Below, in pieces: positions 1-8,318 of a DNA stretch of 39,478 nucleotides; the first letter of the stretch is position 1; every line of letters begins with the position of its first letter. Both the position numbers and the translations under genes were made by a program. This DNA comes from JADJQU01 sp035490315 (GTDB lineage Bacteria > Planctomycetota > UBA1135 > GCA-002686595), in assembly GCA_035490315.1 (NCBI GenBank), contig DATHET010000348.1:1-39478 (forward strand), written 5' to 3'. The notes beneath the pieces are model-generated. The model saw only the letters and a program-made list of their open reading frames with translations. It was not told where the DNA came from and did not search any database.

Positions 1-843
1 CCCGGTCGCGGTCCCTACGGAGAAGTCGTCGACCGCGCGCTCGACTTCATCCTCTCCTGCGTGCAGGAGGACGGCTACGTCACCCACGCCGGCTCGCGGA
101 TGTACAGCCACGCCTTCGCGACCATGTTCCTGGCCGAGATCTGCGGCATGACCGACCGGCCGGACGTGCGCGCCAAGCTGCAGCTCGCGGTCGATTTCAT
201 CGTCCATTCGCAAAACGAATCCGGCGGCTGGCGTTACGAGCCGTATGCGGTCGAGAGCGACATGTCGATCGTCGTTTGCCAGGTGCTCGCGCTGCGCGCA
301 GCGCGCAACATCGGAATCCGGGTTCCCAAAGCCGTGATCGACAAGGCCGCGCGCTACGTCGTCGACTCGGCGGTGACCGAGGATTCCTTCGGGCGCAGCA
401 GCTTCGGCCGGCCGATGGAGTTCCGCAGCGAGATCGGCTCGTTCCACTATCAGAAGCAGGATTCTTCGCGCTCCTCCTTCGCGCTGACGGCGGCCGGCGT
501 GACCGCGCTGCACGGCGTCGGGATCTACTCGGCGGAATCGATCGACTCGGGCGTGCACTACTTGATGAGCAACCTCGACTCGTTCAACCGCGAGCGCGGC
601 CGCTCGCGCGGATACCACTATTTCTTCTGGTACGGCCACTACTACGGCGTCCAGGCGATGTACACGGCGGGCGGCCCGGGCTGGGAGTCCTACTTCGAGA
701 TCCTGCGCGCGGAGATCCTGCGCGGACAGAACAGCGACGGATCCTGGCCCAACGACGTCGGGCCCGGGCCGACTTTCGGCACCGCCTGCGCCGTGCTGAT
801 CCTCGAGATCCCCTACCGATTCCTGCCCATTTTCCAGCGCTGA
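1..843 (+). CDS. Prenyltransferase/squalene-oxidase repeat protein, 5' truncated
   Basis: The frame is open from base 1, so the gene starts left of the window; 280 C-terminal residues are visible. The sequence has the alternating helix pattern and Q-x-x-D/N-G-S/G-W units of the terpenoid cyclase/prenyltransferase alpha-alpha toroid (SQNESGGW, GQNSDGSWP). The catalytic DxDD motif of squalene-hopene cyclases is not seen in this part. In Planctomycetota such repeat proteins are common, mostly uncharacterised, and usually not assumed to be cyclases. The protein ends IPYRFLPIFQR, nearly matching the end of the protein at 7068-8219 (IPQGFLPLFQR), so the two are paralogues flanking three other genes. 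The next gene begins 6 bases after the stop, so it is probably co-transcribed. Substrate and role are unknown. Confidence 0.8.
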   Translation, partial: PGRGPYGEVVDRALDFILSCVQEDGYVTHAGSRMYSHAFATMFLAEICGMTDRPDVRAKLQLAVDFIVHSQNESGGWRYEPYAVESDMSIVVCQVLALRAARNIGIRVPKAVIDKAARYVVDSAVTEDSFGRSSFGRPMEFRSEIGSFHYQKQDSSRSSFALTAAGVTALHGVGIYSAESIDSGVHYLMSNLDSFNRERGRSRGYHYFFWYGHYYGVQAMYTAGGPGWESYFEILRAEILRGQNSDGSWPNDVGPGPTFGTACAVLILEIPYRFLPIFQR

Positions 844-849
844 TCCGGC

Positions 850-3177
850 ATGACCTCTTCTCGAGCCAACGGCCAGAACCTCGGGCGCACGCCCGCGCTC
901 GCGCGGCTCCTCGAGCGTTTGTCGAGTCGACTCGCGAGCCAGATCTGGCTGTTCGGTCTGGGAACTCTCGCGGCGGCGAGCTGCGCCTGGCTGGCCTTCG
1001 CCTTCTTCGCCGACTACGCCCTGCGCGTGCCGCGCGGCGTGGTCTGGCTCTTGAGCGTCGTGGCCGTCGCGACACCGATCGTCTGCGCCTGGCGCTTCCT
1101 CGTGCGCCCGCTGCGACGCCGGCCGGATCTCGCCGAGACCGCCGTGCTCTTCGAGCGCGCGCGCCCCGGCTCCAACGATCTGTTCGTCAGCGCCGTGCAG
1201 CTGCAGCAGCAGGGGAGTCCCGAGGGCGCCCCGGCGCTGGTCGACGACGTGCTCGCGCGCGCGGAAGCCGCGGCCGCGGGTCTCGACATCGCAGGCGTGC
1301 TCGATGAGCGGCGCGCGCGCTGGCGAGCCCTGCTCGGAGCCGGCTGCGTCCTGGCCCTGACCGGCCTGGCCCTCGCCTTTCCCCAGCTCGCCCGCACCTT
1401 CGCACAGCGCATGTTCGATCCTTCGGTGCGCTGGCCGCAGCGCACCCACTTGACGCTGAAGATCGCCCTGCCGCCCGAGAAGGCCAAGGTCGTCGAACGC
1501 GACGGCCAGGTCTTCGTGCGCGTGGCGCGCGGCAGCGATCTCCCGATCGTGGTGCGCGCCGAGGGCTCGTCCCCGGACCTGGTCCAGCTGCACGTCTCGG
1601 GCTCCGATCCCCTGCCGATTTCCGCTTCGTCGGACGGCACCTACCGCACGGTGTTGCGCGCCTTGCAGCAGAATGTCGAGCTGCGCGCCGAGGGCGGCGA
1701 CGACGACGGCGAATTCGCGCGGGCCTCGGTCGAGGTCCTCTCGCCGCCCGACCTCGCCGGGCTCAGCCTGCGCATCGAGCCGCCGGCCTACACCCAGCGC
1801 GAGACGCGCGTGGAGTTCGACCGCGACATCGAGGTGCTCGCGGGATCGAAGCTCACGGTGGTGATCCGCACCGCACCCGCCGATGCCCAGGCGCGGGCGC
1901 GCATCCTGCCGGCCGACACGCTGCAAGAGCTCACGGCCATGCCCTATCCCGTGCTCGACGCCAACGCGCCCAAGCTCGAGGGCCGCGGCTTCGAGATGGA
2001 AGCGCGTGAGTCGCTGCGCCTGCGCTTCGAGCTCGAGGACTCCAACGGCCTGACCAATCCCGACCCGGGTCTGTTCGCGGTGCGCGTGGTCGCCGACGAG
2101 AAGCCGCAGGTCTCGATCTACGCTCCGTCGAAAGTCGAGTTCGACACGCTGATCGGCGGATGGATCTCCCTGCGCGCGCGGGCGAGCGACGATTTCGGGA
2201 TCTCCGATCTCGGCTGGAGGTCGCGCGCCAGCGGCGATGAAGCGGCGCCGCTCCTGCGGCCCCTGGAATGGCATGTGCTCGCGGCCGAGGAGCGCGAGGC
2301 CGACGAGACGCGCTCCGTCGTGGCCCTGGGCAGCGCGCGCATCGAAGTCTCCGGTCTCGGCGACGCGGCGCGGCCCGTGGTCGAAGGCGCGCAGTATTCC
2401 ATCGACGTCCAGGCCACCGACAACCGGCCCGAGGGCGGCGATGGCGCGGTCTCGCGCTCGGCGGCGATCGCGGTGCACGTTCTATCCGCCGAGGAATTCC
2501 TGCGCCGCACCCAGGATCGGCTGGCGCGCGTGCGGCTCTCCGTCGGCGAGCTCGAGACCCTGGCGCGCGAGAAGGGTCGGCGCGCGCGCGAGCTGGTCGC
2601 CAGCCTGGAATCCGACGCGCCCGAAAGCGGCGCCTCTTCCAGCGAGCTCGCGGCCCTGTACTCCGGCGCGCGGCGCGTCGAAGGCGATGCCCAGGCGATC
2701 GCGCGCGAGCTGTGCTCGATCGCGGAGACGGTGCTCTACGCGCGTCTCGACAGCGAAGCCGACAGCGCCCTCGCCGCGCTTGATGCGAACCTGGCCAAGG
2801 CGGCGCGTTCGGGCGCCTTCCCGCTCGAGGCCTGGCGCGAATTCGGTCGCGGAGCCGATTCCGGCCGCGGCCGCGCCACCCTTGCGGGCCAGCTCGCCGG
2901 CCTGGTCGATCTCTCCTTGACCATCGACGTCGACGACGCCCTGGCCGCGGCCAAGCTCGCTGAGCGCGCGGCCCAGGCGGGCGACCCCGGCGAAGTGCAC
3001 GCCCTGCTCGGAGAGCACCAACGCCTGGATGCCCAGCTCGACGGCCACATCCAGGACCTGCTCGCGCGCCTCGCCGAGTGGGACAACTTCCAATCGATCC
3101 TGTCCCTGACGAAAGACATCCTCAACCGCCAGAAGGCCCTGCGCGAGCGCGCGAAGGCCGCCCTGGGGGGCAAGTGA
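850..3177 (+). CDS. DUF4175-like membrane protein with large extracytoplasmic part
   Basis: The 775-residue protein has two hydrophobic segments near the N-terminus (about residues 32-58 and 63-86) and a third near 160-180. A long, probably periplasmic region follows, with beta-rich segments and the motif EPPAYT at residues 310-315. That PPAYT motif and the general layout recall the DUF4175/TIGR02302 family, whose members end in low-complexity coiled coil. Here the coiled-coil part appears to be encoded by the separate gene at 3210-6194. The last ~230 residues are Ala/Glu/Arg-rich helix. The ATG at 850 lies 6 bases after the previous stop and has no strong Shine-Dalgarno. The family function is unknown; a cell-envelope role is inferred from topology only. 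Confidence 0.7.
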   Translation: MTSSRANGQNLGRTPALARLLERLSSRLASQIWLFGLGTLAAASCAWLAFAFFADYALRVPRGVVWLLSVVAVATPIVCAWRFLVRPLRRRPDLAETAVLFERARPGSNDLFVSAVQLQQQGSPEGAPALVDDVLARAEAAAAGLDIAGVLDERRARWRALLGAGCVLALTGLALAFPQLARTFAQRMFDPSVRWPQRTHLTLKIALPPEKAKVVERDGQVFVRVARGSDLPIVVRAEGSSPDLVQLHVSGSDPLPISASSDGTYRTVLRALQQNVELRAEGGDDDGEFARASVEVLSPPDLAGLSLRIEPPAYTQRETRVEFDRDIEVLAGSKLTVVIRTAPADAQARARILPADTLQELTAMPYPVLDANAPKLEGRGFEMEARESLRLRFELEDSNGLTNPDPGLFAVRVVADEKPQVSIYAPSKVEFDTLIGGWISLRARASDDFGISDLGWRSRASGDEAAPLLRPLEWHVLAAEEREADETRSVVALGSARIEVSGLGDAARPVVEGAQYSIDVQATDNRPEGGDGAVSRSAAIAVHVLSAEEFLRRTQDRLARVRLSVGELETLAREKGRRARELVASLESDAPESGASSSELAALYSGARRVEGDAQAIARELCSIAETVLYARLDSEADSALAALDANLAKAARSGAFPLEAWREFGRGADSGRGRATLAGQLAGLVDLSLTIDVDDALAAAKLAERAAQAGDPGEVHALLGEHQRLDAQLDGHIQDLLARLAEWDNFQSILSLTKDILNRQKALRERAKAALGGK

Positions 3178-3196
3178 AGCCTGTGCGATCCAGCAT

Positions 3197-3203
3197 CCGG
3201 AGG
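3197..3203 (+). promoter_or_regulatory. Ribosome binding site fixing the start at 3210
   Basis: CCGGAGG lies 6 bases before ATG 3210, a textbook Shine-Dalgarno. It supports 3210 over the longer open frame that begins at 3078 inside the previous gene. The residues encoded from 3210 also form a clear signal peptide. Confidence 0.7.
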
Positions 3204-3209
3204 TCCGCC

Positions 3210-6194
3210 ATGTTCTCGCTCAACTCTGTCAAGCACCTTGCCCTCGCGGCCTGCATGGTCTTCGGCGCCGCCGGCGCGGCGAACCTGCATGCCCAGGACG
3301 GCTCGCCCGCCCTGTCGGGGATCAGCGAGGAACAGGAGCTGCTCGCGCGCCAGCTCGACCGCTTGCGCCGCACGATGGAGGGCCTGATCCCGCGCCTGGA
3401 GAAGGAAGGCCGGCCGCGCGCCCTCGAGCTCGTGCGCAACGCGCTCAAGGAGCTCGACAGCCGGCCCGAGGAAACCAAGTCGCGCACCCTGCAGGAATTG
3501 ATGGAGTCGGCGAAGAGCGGATTGGCCAGCGGGCAGGCGGTGCTCTCGCTCGAGGAGCAGGAGCTGATCGTGCGCCGCCTCGACCGGCTGCTGTCGATCC
3601 TGCTCGACCGCACCAGCATCGATTCGCTGGAGCGCTCGCTGACCGAGTTGAAGGAGATCAAGCAATCGATCAGCGAGCTCGCCAAGCAGGAGGCGGAGCT
3701 CGAGAAGAAGACCGCCGAGCTCGCCGATCGTTCGCAGACCGAAGAGGCCAAGTCGCTCGCCAAGCAGCTGGACCAGATCCAGGCCAAGCAGCGCGAATTG
3801 ATGCAGCAGAGCGAGAGCAGCGCGCGCCAGGAGCGCGAGCTGGATCTCACGCAGCTGGAACTGGCGCTTTCGGAGCTCGTGGCGCGCGAGGAGCGTGATC
3901 GCAAATTGCTCGAGAGCTTCCGTCCCGAGGCCTCGGCGGAGCTCGCGCGGCCGAGCGAGTCCCTCGACCAGGCGCGCGCCGACGGCGCCCGCGGCGAACG
4001 CCTGCGCCAGGCCGCGCGCGAGATGCGCCAGGCGGCGGCAGCGACGCGCGAAGCGACCCACGAGGCCAGCGCCGATCCGAAGACCACTCCCGCCGCGAAG
4101 GAATCCAAGCAGGCGCGCGCCGCCCACGACGCGGCCTCGGAACTTTCGGACGCGGCCGAGCGCGAAGAGCGCCGCCAGCGCGCCTCGCGCGATCCGGAGA
4201 CGGCCAAGGCCGGCGAAGCTCTGCGCAAGGGCGCTCAGGACCTCGAGAACAGCGCCGATCAGGGCAGCGGCGCGCGCGAGCAGGCGGCGAGCGAGCTCGA
4301 AGCCCAGGCGCGCAAGCTCGAAGCCAACGCGGCCCTGCTCGAAGCCAGCGCGGAAGCGGCGCGAGCCAAGGCTCAGGAGCAACTGGCCGAGCTCGCGAAG
4401 ACCGCGAGCGTCGCCGGCGAGGCCGCACGCAATGCACAGGCCGCCCTCGAGCACGCGCAAGAGAGTGCCGCGGCCGCCAAGGCAGCCGAGGCGAAGTCCA
4501 AGTCCTCCGCCGAGCCCGGCCAGGGCGGCAAGCCGCAATCCGATCCCAGCGAGGCCAGCGCGCGCGAAAGCGAGAACGCCGCCGTGGCGCAGACCAAGGC
4601 CGCTGACGCGGCGCGCGCGACCGAAGAGGCCGCGCGCACGCTGGACGGAGCCCTGGCCGAGGAACGCGCCCTGCCCGAGGCCCTGGCCCGCTCGCAGGAG
4701 GCCGCCGCTCTCGAAGCGGAACGCATCGAGAAGGGCCTCGAGCAATTGCCGCAGACGAAGAACGCGGCCGGCGAGCGCGCGCGCTCCGAGCTCGAGAAGG
4801 CCGCCGAATCGATGCGCCAGGCCGCTTCGGCGGCGAAGAGTCAGGCCAGCGAATCGGCGCAGTCCGCGGCGCAGAGCGCGAAGGAGTCGCTGGAAGCGGC
4901 TCAAGCAGCGCTGGGCGAGGCGCGCAAGTCGGCCTCGAGCTCGCCCGAAGCCAAGGCCGCCCAAGCGCAGCGCGCCCAGGCGCAGAGCGCCCTCGCCGAA
5001 GCGGCCCAGAAAGCGAGCCAGGCTTCGCAAGGCGCGCAACTCACGCCGCAGTCGCAGGAGCAGGTGGAGCAGAGCCTCTCCCAGGCGAAGGAAGCCATGG
5101 AGCGCGCCGCGGAAAAGCTGGAGGCGGGCCGCGAAGCCCAGGCCGCCAGCGAGCAGCGCCAGGCCCTCGATCAACTGCAGAAGGCACAGGAGGCGCTGAA
5201 GTCAGGCTCGCGCGCCAGCTCTCCGGAAGCCAAGCAGCAGTCCGGCGAGCAGGCCGCCACCCAGGAGGAGATCAAGAAGCAGCTGCTCGACCTCGCCAAG
5301 CGCAACCGCGAGCGCAAGGACGCCAAGCCCCTGCCGAGCCTGGACCAGGCGAGCACCGAGGCCTCCAAGGCGCGTCAGTCGCTGGACGAGGGCGATCTCT
5401 CCGAGGCCCAGCAAGCCGAAGCCGAGGTCCAGAAGGAGCTCGAGAAGGCTCAGCAGGACTTGAAGGAGGAAGAGGACGAGTACCAGCGCCTGCGCCAGGA
5501 AGAGCTGTTGTTCAAGATCGGCGAGGAGCTCGAGGCCCTGGTCAAGACCCACCGCGAGAGCAAGGTCTCGACGCGCGAAGTCGACAGCAAACGCGAGAGC
5601 GGCGAGAAGCCCTCGCGCGCCCAACGCCTGGCGCTCAAGCGCATCGCGAAGGACGAAGCCGCCGTCGGCACGCGCTGCACGCAGATGGCCGATGCCCTGT
5701 CCAAGGAAGATGCCGTGGTGTTCGCGACCGTGCTGCAGGGACTTGGCGAGGACCTCGCGCGCGTCGCGACGGATCTCGACGAGACCGGCGACTGGCAGAG
5801 CGGCGATCGCACCCAGTCCTTGCAGGACGACATCGAGCGCGGGCTGGTGCAGCTGATCGAGGCCCTCAAGGCCGAGCGCCAGCGGCGCGAGGACGAGGAG
5901 CGCGAGAAGCAACAGCAAGGCCAGCAGGACGAGGGCAAGAACCAGCAGGACAAGAAAGACCCGCTGGTCGCCGATTCGGCTGAGTTGAAGCTGCTCGCGA
6001 CGCTCGAGGCCGACACGGTGAACCGCTTGAACCACCTGCTCGCCTTGTATCCCGAGCTCGCGACCCAAGGCGCGGAAATCGATCCGCGCGTCCTGATCGA
6101 CGTGCAACGGCTCGCGGAGCAGCACGAGCGCACGACCGGGTTGTTCCAGAGATTCCGCAAGAAGCTCGGCCTGCCCGATCCGAGCGAGCAATGA
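3210..6194 (+). CDS. Secreted ~1000-residue Ala/Glu/Lys coiled-coil protein
   Basis: The 994-residue product starts with a Sec signal peptide (charged N-end, hydrophobic LALAACMVFGAAGAA, likely cleavage after LHA). Nearly everything after it is Ala, Glu, Lys, Gln, Arg and Ser in heptad-like order, predicting one very long or bundled coiled coil. There are low-complexity Ala/Ser stretches in the middle (about residues 250-720). The final ~130 residues are less repetitive and end in a more globular segment with VLIDVQRLAEQHERTT. No enzymatic motif is visible. It may correspond to the coiled-coil half of a DUF4175-type system whose membrane half is the upstream gene. The next gene begins 26 bases downstream. 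A structural envelope role is inferred; cysteine is almost absent after the signal region. Confidence 0.7.
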   Translation: MFSLNSVKHLALAACMVFGAAGAANLHAQDGSPALSGISEEQELLARQLDRLRRTMEGLIPRLEKEGRPRALELVRNALKELDSRPEETKSRTLQELMESAKSGLASGQAVLSLEEQELIVRRLDRLLSILLDRTSIDSLERSLTELKEIKQSISELAKQEAELEKKTAELADRSQTEEAKSLAKQLDQIQAKQRELMQQSESSARQERELDLTQLELALSELVAREERDRKLLESFRPEASAELARPSESLDQARADGARGERLRQAAREMRQAAAATREATHEASADPKTTPAAKESKQARAAHDAASELSDAAEREERRQRASRDPETAKAGEALRKGAQDLENSADQGSGAREQAASELEAQARKLEANAALLEASAEAARAKAQEQLAELAKTASVAGEAARNAQAALEHAQESAAAAKAAEAKSKSSAEPGQGGKPQSDPSEASARESENAAVAQTKAADAARATEEAARTLDGALAEERALPEALARSQEAAALEAERIEKGLEQLPQTKNAAGERARSELEKAAESMRQAASAAKSQASESAQSAAQSAKESLEAAQAALGEARKSASSSPEAKAAQAQRAQAQSALAEAAQKASQASQGAQLTPQSQEQVEQSLSQAKEAMERAAEKLEAGREAQAASEQRQALDQLQKAQEALKSGSRASSPEAKQQSGEQAATQEEIKKQLLDLAKRNRERKDAKPLPSLDQASTEASKARQSLDEGDLSEAQQAEAEVQKELEKAQQDLKEEEDEYQRLRQEELLFKIGEELEALVKTHRESKVSTREVDSKRESGEKPSRAQRLALKRIAKDEAAVGTRCTQMADALSKEDAVVFATVLQGLGEDLARVATDLDETGDWQSGDRTQSLQDDIERGLVQLIEALKAERQRREDEEREKQQQGQQDEGKNQQDKKDPLVADSAELKLLATLEADTVNRLNHLLALYPELATQGAEIDPRVLIDVQRLAEQHERTTGLFQRFRKKLGLPDPSEQ

Positions 6195-6220
6195 ACCGCG
6201 CCACCCCTCAGAGGTATGCC

Positions 6221-7048
6221 ATGAAGATCCAACGCGCCGCGCTGATGTTCGGGTTGCTCGCGCTCCCGCTGGCCTTCGGCCAGGAGCCCGCCAAACCCGA
6301 CCAGACACCGCCGAAGCCCGAAGAGCCGGAGAAGGAGCGCCTGCACCTGCCGCCGATGCCCGGCTCGCAGCCCGACGATGGCTTGAAGAAGGAGCTGCTC
6401 GAGCTGTTCGCCAAGGTCGAGAACCGCCTGCGCGCGATCGACACGCAGATGTTCGAAGCCGCGGCCGGTCGCGTGCCGGTCAAGCCGGTCGTGGGCTCCG
6501 GCATCGAGGAATTGCTGAAGGCCGGCCAGCAGACGAAGACGCCGCAAAATGTCGGCGAGCTGCTCGAGAGCGCCGCGCGCGACAGCCAGCAGGCGCAGAC
6601 CGAGATCCAGCGCATGCTGCAGATCGCGCAGCAGCTGAACAAGAATTCGAACCAGTCGGGCTCGCCGTCGGACGGCCCGCCCAAGCAAGGCAAGGGCGGC
6701 AGCTCGCCATTGGACAAGCAGGGCAAGACGCCCTCCGGCCGCGAAGCGACGCCCAAGCAGCCGGGCTCCAAGCCCGAAAAACCCGACAAGCCCGGCGATG
6801 CCGACGTGCCCAAGGACTCCAAGCAACCCGACGATCCCAATCGCCAGGACTCCAACCGCGAGGGACAGAAGCCGCCGGCGGCGAAGACCGCTCCGGGTTC
6901 CGCGGCGAACGGAGCGGATCGCTGGGGAGATCTGCCCGTGCGCGCGCGCGAGATCTTCCGCGTCGAGGGCGCTTCCGATCTGCCGCCGCAGTACCGCGAC
7001 TGGATCGACGGCTACTACCGCAAGCTGCAGAGCCTCGAGCGACACTGA
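6221..7048 (+). CDS. Secreted Pro/Lys/Gln-rich hypothetical protein
   Basis: The 275-residue product has a signal peptide (MKIQRAALMFGLLALPLAFG-QE). It then has a Pro/Lys/Glu linker, a helical segment (about residues 48-140, with AQTEIQRMLQIAQQLNK), a disordered Lys/Pro/Ser/Gly region (about 145-235), and a short conserved-looking C-terminus with DLPVRAREIFRVEGASDLPPQYRDWIDGYYRKL. A C-terminal segment of this type, with GDLP and a Y-R-x-W-I-D-x-Y-Y-R-K-L pattern, looks like the best-conserved part. I chose ATG 6221 because it directly precedes the signal peptide and has CAGAGG just upstream. An in-frame ATG at 6191 overlaps the previous stop (ATGA) and would put ten residues before the signal. 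Not recognised beyond this. Confidence 0.65.
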   Translation: MKIQRAALMFGLLALPLAFGQEPAKPDQTPPKPEEPEKERLHLPPMPGSQPDDGLKKELLELFAKVENRLRAIDTQMFEAAAGRVPVKPVVGSGIEELLKAGQQTKTPQNVGELLESAARDSQQAQTEIQRMLQIAQQLNKNSNQSGSPSDGPPKQGKGGSSPLDKQGKTPSGREATPKQPGSKPEKPDKPGDADVPKDSKQPDDPNRQDSNREGQKPPAAKTAPGSAANGADRWGDLPVRAREIFRVEGASDLPPQYRDWIDGYYRKLQSLERH

Positions 7049-7067
7049 GAGCTTCGGCGAAACCGCG

Positions 7068-8219
7068 ATGCGACGTCTCGTGCTCCTGGCCCTTGCCCTG
7101 CCCGCCTGGGCAGGCCTCGACGTCGCGAGCGTCGTGAGCCAGACACAGAAACCCGCCGTGCCTCCCTTCCCCGCCGGCCGCGAGGAAGCGGGCCTGCGCG
7201 GCGGCGATGCCCAGACGCGCAGGCGCGAGGAGCGCGAGGCCCTGGCGCAGAAATCCCTGGAGAAGGGACTCGTCTACCTCGCGAAGCTGCAGGCGGCTTC
7301 GCTCGACGGATCCTTCCCGACCAGCGGAGCCGAGCACTCGGTTCCTGTCGCCGTCGCGGCCCTGGGCGCCCTCGCCTACATGGCCGGCGGCAGCACTCCC
7401 GATCGCGGGCCCCAGGGCGCCGAGCTCTCGCGCACGATCGACTACCTGGTGACGCGCTGCGATCTCGCGCCGGGATCGAAGCACAAGGGCTACATCTCGA
7501 GCGACGGTGACGAGCTCTCGCGCATGCACGGCCACGGCTTCGCGACGTTGGCGATGGCCGAGGCCTTTGCCATGTCCCCCACCACGCCGCGCGGCGCGCG
7601 CCTCAAGTCGGCGCTCGAAGCCGCGGTCCACCTGATCGAGACCGCTCAAGGCACCGAAGGCGGATGGATGTACCAGCCCGAGGCCACCTACGAGCACGAG
7701 AACTCCGTGACCGTCTGCCTCGTCCAGGCCTTGCGCAGCGCTCACGGCGCCGGCGTGCACGTCGATCCGGCCGTGATCGCCCGCGCCGTCGACTACATCC
7801 GCCGCTGCCAGAGCGAGGACGGATCGTTCCGCTACGCGCTGAACCAGAACCGGACCTCGGCGGCCTTGACCGCGGCCAGCCTGACAACCTTGAACGCGAC
7901 CGGCGTGTACGACGGGCCGGCGATCACGCGCGGACTCGACTGCCTCGCCCGCGATTTCACCGCGCGCGAGCGAGAGCGCGAGATCGGCGAGTCGCGCTAC
8001 CCGCACTACGAGCGGCTGTACGTCGCCCAGGCCTTGTGGCAAGCGTCCGACCTGCGGCTATGGGAAGAGTGGCGCGCCAAGCTCGTGGCCCAGCTCGAAA
8101 GCGAGCAGGCGCCGGATGGATCCTGGAGCGATGCGCAGTTCGGCGCTGCCTACGCGACCGCGGTCAACTCGCTGGTCCTCGCAATCCCGCAGGGCTTCCT
8201 GCCCCTGTTCCAGCGTTAA
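7068..8219 (+). CDS. Secreted prenyltransferase/squalene-oxidase repeat protein
   Basis: The 383-residue product has a signal-like N-terminus (MRRLVLLALALPAWAG). About six helical-hairpin repeats follow, with the toroid signature Q-x-x-D/E-G-S/G-W/F: AQGTEGGWMY, CQSEDGSFRY, EQAPDGSWSD. It is a paralogue of the protein at 1-843, with matching order of repeats and the same C-terminal IP-x-x-FLP-[IL]-FQR. No DxDD acid motif is visible, so cyclase activity is doubtful; a non-catalytic or protein-binding role is possible. The start at 7068 lies 19 bases after the preceding stop, and the reading frame before it does not look like secreted protein. It is the last gene of the rightward cluster, ending right at the inverted repeat at 8220. 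Confidence 0.75.
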   Translation: MRRLVLLALALPAWAGLDVASVVSQTQKPAVPPFPAGREEAGLRGGDAQTRRREEREALAQKSLEKGLVYLAKLQAASLDGSFPTSGAEHSVPVAVAALGALAYMAGGSTPDRGPQGAELSRTIDYLVTRCDLAPGSKHKGYISSDGDELSRMHGHGFATLAMAEAFAMSPTTPRGARLKSALEAAVHLIETAQGTEGGWMYQPEATYEHENSVTVCLVQALRSAHGAGVHVDPAVIARAVDYIRRCQSEDGSFRYALNQNRTSAALTAASLTTLNATGVYDGPAITRGLDCLARDFTAREREREIGESRYPHYERLYVAQALWQASDLRLWEEWRAKLVAQLESEQAPDGSWSDAQFGAAYATAVNSLVLAIPQGFLPLFQR

Positions 8220-8318
8220 GGAGTCAGGTGAATTCGTCCGGAGTGGTGCGGGCAGCCCGCGCGCCGCTCCGCGACGCGCTGGCTGCCCGCACCACTCCGG
8301 ACGAATTCACCTGACTCC
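8220..8318. repeat. 38-bp perfect inverted repeat between convergent genes
   Basis: Bases 8220-8257 (starting GGAGTCAGGTGAATTCGTCC) are repeated exactly as reverse complement at 8281-8318. A shorter GC-rich stem continues inwards around the loop at about 8267-8271. The left arm begins on the base after the TAA of the upstream gene. The right arm contains the last codons and TGA stop of larE on the other strand. There is no T-tract on either side, so it is not a canonical intrinsic terminator, although so long a hairpin would still affect both transcripts. The GGAGTCAGGTGA end resembles the GGGGTCAG-type termini I associate with REP-like, RAYT-mobilised palindromes. That link is from memory and needs a genome search. 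Confidence 0.9.

Noticed and set aside
3078..3209. Upstream extension of the coiled-coil gene
   Set aside because: Overlaps the previous gene and would place 44 residues before a clear signal peptide. The Shine-Dalgarno at 3197 supports ATG 3210.
2736..5174. Minus-strand open frame of 812 codons opposite the coiled-coil gene
   Set aside because: Leu/Arg/Gly-rich mirror of an Ala/Glu-rich gene; no start signal or family match.
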